Origin: Caldilineaceae bacterium
GTDB taxonomy: Bacteria > Chloroflexota > Anaerolineae > Caldilineales > Caldilineaceae
Length of the DNA stretch: 38,423 nucleotides
Direction of reading: 5' to 3'
Assembly (NCBI GenBank): GCA_019637695.1
Contig: JAHBVG010000071.1
Span: forward strand, 1 to 38,423
Of the stretch, positions 23,689 through 30,732 are shown in pieces. Below the pieces are notes generated by a model that made no database searches, had not been told where the DNA came from, and saw only the letters and a list, made by a program, of their open reading frames with translations. Within the stretch, counting starts at the first letter, position 1. Each line of letters starts with the position of its first letter. Made by a program: the position numbers and the translations under genes.

Positions 23689-24534
23689 GTGAAACTCGCT
23701 TGTTTTCAGAGCAACAAAGGTCTGCGCCAGATGGAGTATTCCCAGTTTGCGCAGGCGGTCAAGGATCTACACTACGCCGCCGTGGATGTGCCGCTGACCG
23801 TCCCCAACGCCGCGGACACGGCGCGCTCTCTGGGATTGGAGGTCGCTGCCGCTGGTCCGCTGGTGCCGCCTGATCTCAGCGCGGACAATGCGCGCCAGGA
23901 GGAGATCGTCAACGCCGTGAAGAACGCCGTGGATAGCCTGGCCGCCCAGCAGATCCCCACGCTGGTGACCCTGATCGGCCGCGACACGAGCCGCAACGGC
24001 GACGAGAACATCGCCATCTACAAGGATGTTTTCACCCCCATCGCCGCCCACGCCGAAGCCAAAGGGGTGCGCCTTGCCTTCGAGAACTGGCCGCGCAACG
24101 GCAGCATGCTCGCCATCACCCCCGAACTCTGGGATGGCATGTTCAACGCTGTGCCCTCCAACGCCATCGGTCTCTGCTACGATCCCTCCCACCTCTACTG
24201 GCTGGGGATCGAGTACATTCAGCCGATTTGGGACTTTCAAGATCGCATCTACCACACCCACGCCAAGGACACGGAGATGCTGCCCGCCGGCCAGAATTAC
24301 TACGGCATCTACGGTCGCCAGTTGAGCAGTACGGATCAGCGCAGTTGGTGGCGCTATCGCCTTCCTGGCTACGGCGCGGTAGATTGGACCCGCTACCTGG
24401 ATACACTCTACCAGATCGGCTACGACGGCATCCTCAGCGTCGAACACGAAGATCCTGTCTGGGAAGAGACGCCGGAACGGGCGCTGCGCGGGCTGCAACT
24501 GGCGCAACAGTTCCTGCAGCCGCTGTTGAGTTAA
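23689..24534 (+). CDS. Sugar phosphate isomerase/epimerase (TIM barrel, AP endonuclease 2 family)
   Basis: 281-aa TIM-barrel protein of PF01261. The metal-binding residues of the family can be traced: Glu in RLAFENWPRNG, Asp/His in CYDPSHLYWLG, His in IYHTHAKDTEM and Glu in ILSVEHEDPVW. It probably isomerises or epimerises a keto sugar or inosose. The GTG at 23689 is chosen because AGGAG lies 8 nt upstream and homology starts at KLACFQSNKG; 27 codons further upstream belong to repeat DNA. It follows the Gfo/Idh/MocA gene, and such pairs commonly act on the same sugar or cyclitol. Confidence 0.9.
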   Translation: MKLACFQSNKGLRQMEYSQFAQAVKDLHYAAVDVPLTVPNAADTARSLGLEVAAAGPLVPPDLSADNARQEEIVNAVKNAVDSLAAQQIPTLVTLIGRDTSRNGDENIAIYKDVFTPIAAHAEAKGVRLAFENWPRNGSMLAITPELWDGMFNAVPSNAIGLCYDPSHLYWLGIEYIQPIWDFQDRIYHTHAKDTEMLPAGQNYYGIYGRQLSSTDQRSWWRYRLPGYGAVDWTRYLDTLYQIGYDGILSVEHEDPVWEETPERALRGLQLAQQFLQPLLS

Positions 24535-24572
24535 CGACGGATTTCGTCGCCAAAGATACAGAGAAGGGGATG

Positions 24573-24721
24573 GATCACAGATTGCACAGATGGACACAGA
24601 TGAAAGAGATGAGATTAGGCGATTAGGCGATTTACGGAAGGCAGTCCTGTCATCCTGTAAATCCTGAAAATCCGTGTTCAAATCCTTCTAAAATCTGTGA
24701 AAATCTGTGCAATCTGTGATC
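24573..24721. repeat. Intergenic inverted repeat with 19-bp perfect arms
   Basis: GATCACAGATTGCACAGAT (24573-24591) is exactly complementary to 24703-24721. Between them lie TTAGGCGA octamer repeats and AATCCTGAAAATCCG-like words. This occupies most of the 261-bp gap between the isomerase and the GIY-YIG gene. No coding potential. Confidence 0.75.
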
Positions 24722-24795
24722 GATTTCTCTCCTCTGCATCCTCTATCGCGTGAATTTTGATTCTTGGATCATTGGAACGGAGAAGGGTAGCGTGC

Positions 24796-25698
24796 ATGGC
24801 AGGAAAGCCTGGTTGGATTTATATTTTGACAAACCGGAGTATGCCAGGGATGGTCAAGATCGGCTTGACCACACGCGCTCCTGAGACACGGGCCAAAGAG
24901 GTATCGGGAGCAACCGGGGTGCCGACGCCGTTCGAGATTGCGCATCAACGGCGGGTAAAGGACTGTTTCGCCGTGGAGCAGGCGATCCACCGGCAGTTGG
25001 ACCGCTATCGGGTGGGCAGGAATCGTGAGTTTTTCCAGATGTCGCTGAACGATGCCAAACGAGCCGTCGATACGATTGCCGTCCGTTATGAAAGGCTTGA
25101 TGCTCCAATAGCCCGCGTCCACTGGCTGCTGCGCCTTCCTTTGTGGCTGCTCTTTTGGTGGATATTAGGGCCGCTCTGGCTGTGGAAGCAGGGCGTCATC
25201 GGCAAGGCAGCGGTAGGGCTGGCCGTGGTCGGTTTGCTGTTTGTGCTGCTGCACGAACCAACCCGTCAGGTAGTGATAGAGACGGCAACGCCCATCGTCA
25301 CATCGGCGGCGGTGACGTTGCAGCCACTGCTGCCAATTGGGGGACCGGCGCCCGTGGCTACACCAGCGCCAACGGCGACGCTCCCCGCCGAGACGCCTAC
25401 CCCAGCGCCGACGGCCACGATCCGCCCCAGCAACACGCCCGCGGTGACGCCATCTGCAGGGACGGCGACGGCAAACCAAAATGCAAATCTACACGTCGGG
25501 CCAGGGACCGACTTTGCGGTAACCGGCGTTGTCCAGGCTGGCGAAGTGTTGACTATCGTAGGTCGTACCCCTGCCGCAGATTGGTACCAGTTAGCCGGTG
25601 GACATTGGATCGCCGCTGATTCGGTGGTCAACGCTCCCGACGACATCCCTGTGTCGGGAACAGTTATGCTGACGCGTGTTCCATCTGACGAGCGGTGA
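24796..25698 (+). CDS. GIY-YIG/T5orf172 domain protein with membrane segments and SH3b domain
   Basis: 300-aa fusion. Residues about 5-95 match the T5orf172 branch of the GIY-YIG nuclease superfamily: GWIYILTNRSMPGMVKIGLT, then TRAKEVSGATGVPTPFEI, EQAIHRQLDRYRVGRNREFF. Two hydrophobic segments follow (about 108-125 and 131-152). Next come a Pro/Thr/Ala-rich linker (about 175-225) and a C-terminal bacterial SH3 domain (NANLHVGPGTDFAVTGVVQA, then WYQLAGGHWIAADSV). A cytoplasmic nuclease-like domain tethered to an external SH3b domain is unusual. The ATG at 24796 is preferred over a TTG at 24757; AAGGG lies about 8-10 nt upstream. The DNA or wall target is unknown. Confidence 0.85.
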   Translation: MAGKPGWIYILTNRSMPGMVKIGLTTRAPETRAKEVSGATGVPTPFEIAHQRRVKDCFAVEQAIHRQLDRYRVGRNREFFQMSLNDAKRAVDTIAVRYERLDAPIARVHWLLRLPLWLLFWWILGPLWLWKQGVIGKAAVGLAVVGLLFVLLHEPTRQVVIETATPIVTSAAVTLQPLLPIGGPAPVATPAPTATLPAETPTPAPTATIRPSNTPAVTPSAGTATANQNANLHVGPGTDFAVTGVVQAGEVLTIVGRTPAADWYQLAGGHWIAADSVVNAPDDIPVSGTVMLTRVPSDER

Positions 25699-25717
25699 GC
25701 GCGAAGCGTTCACCATC

Positions 25718-26212
25718 TCACCCAAACCGTACCCACTCCACATCCGCAAACGTCACGTGGATCTGTCCATCGTCGTCGATGAAGTGGTCGGGGCTGTCGC
25801 CGTCGAAGCAGAGGAGATCAAAGGGGGCGCGGCGATCCAATCCGGCCAGCGCCTTCGCCACGATCTCGGTGAGCGGACGCAGACTCGTCTCCCATTTGGC
25901 GATGGCAAAGTGGGTGTTGCGGTAACGGCGCGCCAGCGAGCGGATCTTGTCCACACTCACCTGGCCGGCCTCGCCCCAAAAGCGCGGCTCCGCGTACGGG
26001 TCCAACGCGGGTAGGCTGACCACATCAGGCTTGAAACGATCCCCGATGGAAGTTTCCACTTTGAGATCAGGATATTGGGGCAGGTAGAGCGTCCACAGGA
26101 AAGCCTTCATCAGCACATGATGGCTGTGTTCGTTGCTGCGTTTGACAAAGACTACCTGCTGGCCGTGCGCGCGTAGGGTCCACTTGCGGCGGAGGAGAAG
26201 ATCAGCGGTCAT
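25718..26212 (-). CDS. YaeQ-like protein (PD-(D/E)XK-fold)
   Basis: 164-aa protein. The core reads RFKPDVVSLPAL...PRFWGEAGQVSVDKIRSLAR, with Asp in KPDVV and Glu/Gln in GEAGQ placed as in YaeQ-type proteins, which have a nuclease-like PD-(D/E)XK fold. The segment HHVLMKAFLWTLYLPQYPDL also fits. Function in the family is not settled. The ATG at 26212 is immediately preceded by a heptamer repeat patch. It is convergent with the GIY-YIG gene, 19 bp apart. Assignment to YaeQ is by motif memory, hence moderate. Confidence 0.7.
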   Translation of the reverse strand: MTADLLLRRKWTLRAHGQQVVFVKRSNEHSHHVLMKAFLWTLYLPQYPDLKVETSIGDRFKPDVVSLPALDPYAEPRFWGEAGQVSVDKIRSLARRYRNTHFAIAKWETSLRPLTEIVAKALAGLDRRAPFDLLCFDGDSPDHFIDDDGQIHVTFADVEWVRFG

Positions 26213-26214
26213 GG

Positions 26215-26265
26215 GGTGGATTGGGGTATTGGGTATTGGATATTGGGTGATTCGTGTTGCGTGTC
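26215..26265 (+). repeat. Heptamer TATTGGG repeat patch
   Basis: Degenerate GGGTATTGGATATTGGGTGA words lie between the YaeQ-like gene and the DUF423 gene. They are the same type as at 8479 and 9634. Confidence 0.55.
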
Positions 26266-26290
26266 CAGAGTTGCGTCGGCGGTCCTTCCC

Positions 26291-26656
26291 TCACAGCGCC
26301 GCCACTGCAAGGATTACCCAGGCGAGTATGAAGACCAATCCACCCAGCGGGGTGATAGGTCCTAACCAGCGAGGACCGCCGAAGGCGAGCCAATAGAGGC
26401 TGCCCGAAAAGAAGAGGATGCCGACGACGAAAAGCCACCCGGCCACGGCGAGGAGACCGACCTCTGGGCGCACGGTTTGCAGCAGCCCGACGGCGATCAG
26501 CGCGAAGACATGGTAGAACTGATAGCGCACGCCCGTCTCAAAGGTTGTCAACTTCGGCGGGGTGAGCCGTTTCTGCAACGCATGCGCCCCGAACGCGCCC
26601 AGCGCCACCGCCACACCGCCGAGGATCGCGCCGAGGAAGAGGAAGAGATTGGTCAT
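26291..26656 (-). CDS. DUF423 family membrane protein (YgdD-like)
   Basis: 121-aa protein with four predicted membrane helices. The N-terminal FLGAILGGVAVALGAFGAHA and the ETGVRYQFYHVFALIAVGL segment are hallmarks of DUF423; FFSGSLYWLAFGGPRWLGPI and TPLGG follow. Function unknown. The ATG at 26656 is supported by AAGGAG about 7 nt upstream; the longer frame to 26719 runs into a palindromic element. It lies between the YaeQ-like and M24 genes, all minus strand. Confidence 0.93.
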   Translation of the reverse strand: MTNLFLFLGAILGGVAVALGAFGAHALQKRLTPPKLTTFETGVRYQFYHVFALIAVGLLQTVRPEVGLLAVAGWLFVVGILFFSGSLYWLAFGGPRWLGPITPLGGLVFILAWVILAVAAL

Positions 26657-26681
26657 GGTGAATCTCCTTGGTGAGTCATAC

Positions 26682-26756
26682 GTAGGGGTTTGCGTGGGGC
26701 GGAAGGAGTGGTCGCCCATAAAGCGACATCTGCTTCCGCCCCACGCAAACCCCTAC
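26682..26756. repeat. Perfect 24-bp-arm palindromic element
   Basis: Arms 26682-26705 and 26733-26756 are perfectly complementary over 24 bp (outer GTAGGGGTTTGCGTGGGGCG). An inner hairpin GTCGC/GCGAC lies in the 27-nt loop. The outer GTAGGGGTTTG is shared with the palindromes at 12948 and 15077, suggesting one element family. It lies between the M24 and DUF423 genes. Confidence 0.8.
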
Positions 26757-26782
26757 ATGACCAACGCATTACGCATTACGCT

Positions 26783-27964
26783 TCATTTCACAATCAACGC
26801 CGTCTGCGGATCGCCCAGGAAGATCGCGCCATCTTCGGTGATCAGCACGTTCTCCTCGATGCCCATGTAGCCGTAGCCCTCAACCATGAGACCGGGTTCG
26901 ACGGCGTAGATCTGACCGATTTCGAGCGCCATTTTGGGCGTGTCGCCGTAGCGCTCCCAGAGGGGCGCCAGGGTGCCGCCGCCATCATGGGCGGCGCGGC
27001 CCACTTGATGGCCGGTGGCGTACTTGTAGGCCGGGTAACCGGCGTCGGTGACGACTTTGCGCGCCACGGCGTCCACCTCGTGGCCGAGGGCGCCGGGCCG
27101 CATGGCATCCACGGCGGCGCGGATGGCGGCGACGATGGTCTCGAAGCCACGGCGCACCGCTTCGGGCGCTTCATGTTCGTCCTCACGCCGCAGGTAGAGG
27201 ACGCGCTGAATGTCGGAACAATAGTCATCTTTGCAGAGGCCAAAGTCAAAATGGACGAGATGTCCCCGCTCGATCACCAGATCGGTGGGACCGGCGTGGC
27301 CGGCGGGCATGTGTCCGCTGTTGACGGCGGGGCAGTTGGCCCGCTCCCAAGAGGTGGTCAGCCCTTTCTCGTCCAGCAGATGGTGCATATAGGCGCCGAT
27401 TTCGGCTTCGGTCTTGCCCGGCTCGACAAAGGCGAAGGTGCGGTCGTAGATCTCATAGGTCACGCGGATGGCCTCGCGCACGCGGCGGATCTCCTCGTCG
27501 GTTTTGCGGCCGCGCAGCGCGGAGATGATCTTCTCGGCGGAAAGAAGGCGGTCGCCGAAGGGCGTCCCCGCCAGGTAAGTTTGCAGCAGCAGATAGAGGC
27601 CGTGGCCCAGCCCGTCGGCGTGGGTATCGTCGAGCGAATAGTTGAGCGCGATCTGGCCTGGGTTCAATCGGTTAAGCACCTCAAGCAGCGGCTCTTTGAA
27701 CGACTGATCGTAGCCGATCACCTCCCCATACGCGCCGCTGCGGTGGGCGTTTTCGGCGTCGTAGCGCCCCATAATGGCGATGCTTTCCCCCCGTTTGGTG
27801 AGGATGAACGCGCTCTGCCAGGTGACATCGTGGCCGAGGAGCAAGGGCAGCACCGGGTCCATCCCCGCGGAGGTCTCGCGCACAAAGGTCATCCACAGAT
27901 CAATGTCCAATTCCTGCAAAATGGCGTGGGCCTGGCGAACTTTTTCTTGAACGAGTGTGGTCAT
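26783..27964 (-). CDS. M24-family metallopeptidase (Xaa-Pro aminopeptidase-like)
   Basis: 393-aa pita-bread-fold peptidase. The five metal ligands are visible: Asp in LVHFDFGLC, Asp in DDYCSDIQR, His in YATGHQVGRAAHD, Glu in YAVEPGLMVEG and Glu in MGIEENVLIT. The N-terminal 150 residues form the creatinase-like domain (KVRQAHAILQELDIDLWMTF). It should remove an N-terminal residue before proline or cleave a dipeptide; creatinase-like members also exist. The ATG at 27964 has AGGA 8 nt upstream, and the 30-codon upstream extension is repeat DNA. It is downstream of the caspase-TIR gene with a repeat patch between. Confidence 0.93.
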   Translation of the reverse strand: MTTLVQEKVRQAHAILQELDIDLWMTFVRETSAGMDPVLPLLLGHDVTWQSAFILTKRGESIAIMGRYDAENAHRSGAYGEVIGYDQSFKEPLLEVLNRLNPGQIALNYSLDDTHADGLGHGLYLLLQTYLAGTPFGDRLLSAEKIISALRGRKTDEEIRRVREAIRVTYEIYDRTFAFVEPGKTEAEIGAYMHHLLDEKGLTTSWERANCPAVNSGHMPAGHAGPTDLVIERGHLVHFDFGLCKDDYCSDIQRVLYLRREDEHEAPEAVRRGFETIVAAIRAAVDAMRPGALGHEVDAVARKVVTDAGYPAYKYATGHQVGRAAHDGGGTLAPLWERYGDTPKMALEIGQIYAVEPGLMVEGYGYMGIEENVLITEDGAIFLGDPQTALIVK

Positions 27965-28004
27965 GGATGGTCCTATGGTGGAATCTGTCGTCGTTTGACA
28001 ATAA

Positions 28005-28096
28005 TGGGTAGCAGGATAAGGAGTAATGAGTAAGTAGACGATATTGGTTCCCAATTGGCGACCAATATCATATACCTACTCTTTACTCATTACTCC
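28005..28096. repeat. Inverted repeat patch with GAGTAATGAGTAAG words
   Basis: AGGAGTAATGAGTAAGTAGACGA (about 28018-28040) and ACCAATATC.../CTACTCTTTACTCATTACTCC form a hairpin-capable gap between the caspase-TIR and M24 genes. The 23565 patch uses the same words. Confidence 0.6.
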
Positions 28097-29377
28097 TTAC
28101 TCATTACTTCTCCCCGGCAGCGGACCCTTGAGCCGCGCCGCCAGCGTTTCGAGATTGCGTTTGCCCAGATACGGATGGGTGAGATCGAGCGGTTGCAGGA
28201 TGCGCACAAAAGCGGGCAATTTGGATCGGTCGAGTTCGCTGTCCACGATCAGGGGCAGCAGCCGGTGTTTGCCCTCCTCGATACCCTGGGTGGCGTCGAC
28301 AATGGCGCTGAAGTTAGCCCACGAATCGTCAAAGTAGTCGGGTGTCAGCACCATCAGCGTGCGTTTGCAGCGTTCCATCACCGCGGGGATGCCGATCACC
28401 ATCTCGACGCCGGGTTCGATCACCTCCGGGTCGCCAGCAATCGCCAGCCGCACACCCTTCTCCTGCAAAAAGGGGACCAATTCCGTCCACACATAGTGCA
28501 TATCCGGCTCGGTCTGGGCGAAGCTGAGGAAGGCGTCGTACTCGAAGCCCTGTTCGTCGGTGGGGATGGTCGCAGGCTGCCCGCCACGATAGAGCGCCAC
28601 GGGGAAGCTCTCTTCCATCTCGCCTTTGAAGATGGGATGCTGCTGGGGCATGGCTTCGTTGACGCGCGGCCATAGATATTCCCACAGGCGCGAAACGCGG
28701 ATGGTGGTGTCGTCGCTTTTGACATCCCCGCGCAGCCCAGCCAGCAGATGTTTGGTGAAGAGGCTGTTGCGATCCCCCGGCAGCAGATAGGATTTTTCTT
28801 CGGGCCGCGCCGAGGCGAAGACGATGCGGCCTCGTCCGGTCGCCAACTGCTCATAGGCGCTGTGTGAAAATCCTTTCTCCATCCCTTCTGGCGTGGCGGC
28901 GTCGATGGCGTCTTTGACATAGCCCACGCTCCCGGCATGGCAGCAATCGAGGACGACGAGCATCTTGCGCGCGGGGATGGCGCGCAGCAGATCGGTGAAC
29001 TCTGCGCTGGGGATCGCCGATCCTGCCAGCGCGGCCAGATCGCCGGGCCGGTAGCGCGCATCCACCGGCAGGATGTACTCGCCCCTGTGCGGTCCCTGCG
29101 CCAGCCGTCCGCCGTGGCCCGAAAAGTAGATGGTGACCGTCGACTCGTCGTCAGCCCGCTTGGCCAGATCGCGCAGCGCCTGCCGCATCCCCACGGCGGT
29201 GGCTTCGCTGTCGAGCAGCAGCCGCGCCTTCTCCGGCGCATACGCGCACAGGTCAGGATCGGTCAAGACAGCGTGCAGATCTTGCGCATCCCAAAGCACA
29301 TTCTCCGGCAGCGCCGGCGCGCTTTCATAGTTGGCGATCCCCACGGCGAGCGCGTGGGCGTTGGCAAGTGGTGGCAT
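28097..29377 (-). CDS. Caspase-like (C14/metacaspase) peptidase fused to TIR domain
   Basis: 426-aa soluble protein. Residues 5-260 are a caspase-like domain with catalytic His88 in IYFSGHGGRL and Cys146 in LDCCHAGS; CASA-like VFASARPEE and LFTKHLLAGLRG are also typical. Residues 279-410 are a TIR domain (YDAFLSFAQTEPDMHYVWTE, then RTLMVLTPDYFDDSW). In enzymatically active TIRs a Glu follows W by four positions (WxxxE); here the residue is Ser357 (WANFS), so NADase activity may be lost. Family knowledge: such proteins act in bacterial conflict, signalling and regulated cell death. The ATG at 29377 has AGGA 8 nt upstream. It is the third gene of the TIR/lipoprotein/caspase-TIR run, after a 170-bp repeat patch. 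Confidence 0.92.
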   Translation of the reverse strand: MPPLANAHALAVGIANYESAPALPENVLWDAQDLHAVLTDPDLCAYAPEKARLLLDSEATAVGMRQALRDLAKRADDESTVTIYFSGHGGRLAQGPHRGEYILPVDARYRPGDLAALAGSAIPSAEFTDLLRAIPARKMLVVLDCCHAGSVGYVKDAIDAATPEGMEKGFSHSAYEQLATGRGRIVFASARPEEKSYLLPGDRNSLFTKHLLAGLRGDVKSDDTTIRVSRLWEYLWPRVNEAMPQQHPIFKGEMEESFPVALYRGGQPATIPTDEQGFEYDAFLSFAQTEPDMHYVWTELVPFLQEKGVRLAIAGDPEVIEPGVEMVIGIPAVMERCKRTLMVLTPDYFDDSWANFSAIVDATQGIEEGKHRLLPLIVDSELDRSKLPAFVRILQPLDLTHPYLGKRNLETLAARLKGPLPGRSNE

Positions 29378-29394
29378 GGCGGCATCCTGTGGAT

Positions 29395-29546
29395 GGGGAT
29401 TGGATATTAGATATTGGAGATTGGGTATCGTGTGTGGATCTGAAATCTCCTAATTGCCTAATCGCTCCGAGTTAGAGATTAGGCGATTAAGAGACATTGA
29501 AGGCTTTACGAGATCACCAATATCTAATATCCAATATCTGATCTTT
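29395..29546. repeat. Heptamer repeat patch with complementary halves
   Basis: GGATTGGATATTAGATATTGG words (about 29395-29420) and CCAATATCTAATATCCAATATC (about 29517-29540), plus TTAGGCGATTAAG and its complement, fill the gap between the lipoprotein stop and the caspase-TIR start. It could act as a partial terminator in the presumed operon. Confidence 0.6.
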
Positions 29547-30731
29547 TCACTGAACGGTAATTACATACTGCTGCGTGAACGGTTGATTGTACGTGCCGCC
29601 GTAGCCGTCTTGAACCGTCTGGGTAAAGCTGTAGACGATGCGCACATTGTGCTGCCCTGGGCCCAGCGGATCAAGGCGAACGGTGTGATAGACCCAATAG
29701 GAATCTGCGTAGTCGACGCCGCAGATGGCCTGGGGTAGATCAGCGACCGGCGGTAGTTGACGCTCGCCGCTGACGGGCTGGCCGTCGATAGTCAGTTCGA
29801 TGCGAATGTAGGATTGGTTGGCTGCGGCGCGATCATAGCCGCGGGTGGCCCAGATTCCGTAGAGGAGATCGATGGGCGCGCCGGCGGGGACGGTGGGGTT
29901 GTTGCCGCACGCCGGGCGCAAGACCAGTTCCACCGGCGCGGCGGCTTCCTCCCCGAGGGCAGCGCCATGATCGATTTCAAAAGACCAAAACCAGGTAATG
30001 GACGTATCCCTTGTTCCCGTAATCAGGATCGACGCCTGATAGGATCCATTCTCTATCGGCAGATTGTTTCCGGGCCAGCGATAGCCGAGTTCAGCAAAGG
30101 TCGGCGCAGGGCAGGCCGGATCGTTGCCGCCCCACAGGCAGTAGGGATCGGTCTGCTCTATCGTGCGCAGGACCGTTTCACCGCTGGGGTCGCGGATGTC
30201 GAAGTCGACGGCGGCGATGCCGTCCCCGTCGATCGTACCCACCGTATCATCGAAGACTTCCACGCGCACAGGCAAACGATCGCGAAAGATCATGGGATTG
30301 GTCACCGCGTTCTGGGCAATGCCGGAGAGCAGCACGTTGCGTCCGCCGTTGCTCTGCACAAAGGAGCCGCGTAAGGCCCGGTCGCCGTCACTGCCATCCA
30401 CGGGGAAGACGACGGCGACGATCTGCGTCGGCGTGGGCGTTGGCGTGGGCGCTACTGTGGGCGGGACGGGCGTCGGTGTGGATGTGGCGGCTGGCGCTTC
30501 CGTCGTCGGGGAGGCGGATGTGGGTGTAGCCGTAGCCGCAGGCGCAACCGTGGGCGTCGATGTCGGCTGCTGCGTCTGAGCCTCAGTGGTGAGGGTGGCG
30601 GCGGCGGCGCGTTCCACGGCGACCTGTGTGGCGACGAGATCGGGTTCCTCGGCTGGCGCGGCGTCACAGGCGGTGAGCAGCACAACGGCAACCAATAAAA
30701 GAATGAATGACAGTGGGAAACGACGATACAT
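29547..30731 (-). CDS. Lipoprotein of unknown function with Pro/Thr linker
   Basis: 394-aa protein. The N-terminal MYRRFPLSFILLLVAVVLL leads to the lipobox LTAC with Cys22, so it is anchored on the outer face of the membrane. A short charged region (about 30-50) and a Pro/Thr/Ala linker (about 50-110) are followed by beta-rich sequence (VRVEVFDDTVGTIDGDGIAA, NGSYQASILITGTRDTS, HNVRIVYSFTQTVQDG) with four Cys that could form disulfides. The family is not recognised. The ATG at 30731 has GGAGG 6 nt upstream and lies one base after the TAA of the TIR-TPR gene (TAACATG), so the two are tightly coupled. It may be an outside sensor for the membrane-bound TIR protein (inference). Confidence 0.85.
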   Translation of the reverse strand: MYRRFPLSFILLLVAVVLLTACDAAPAEEPDLVATQVAVERAAAATLTTEAQTQQPTSTPTVAPAATATPTSASPTTEAPAATSTPTPVPPTVAPTPTPTPTQIVAVVFPVDGSDGDRALRGSFVQSNGGRNVLLSGIAQNAVTNPMIFRDRLPVRVEVFDDTVGTIDGDGIAAVDFDIRDPSGETVLRTIEQTDPYCLWGGNDPACPAPTFAELGYRWPGNNLPIENGSYQASILITGTRDTSITWFWSFEIDHGAALGEEAAAPVELVLRPACGNNPTVPAGAPIDLLYGIWATRGYDRAAANQSYIRIELTIDGQPVSGERQLPPVADLPQAICGVDYADSYWVYHTVRLDPLGPGQHNVRIVYSFTQTVQDGYGGTYNQPFTQQYVITVQ

Positions 30732-30732
30732 G

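Noticed and set aside
26690..28033. 447-codon plus-strand ORF opposite the M24 peptidase
   Set aside because: The minus-strand frame has all five metal ligands of M24; the plus frame is its shadow and starts inside a palindromic element.
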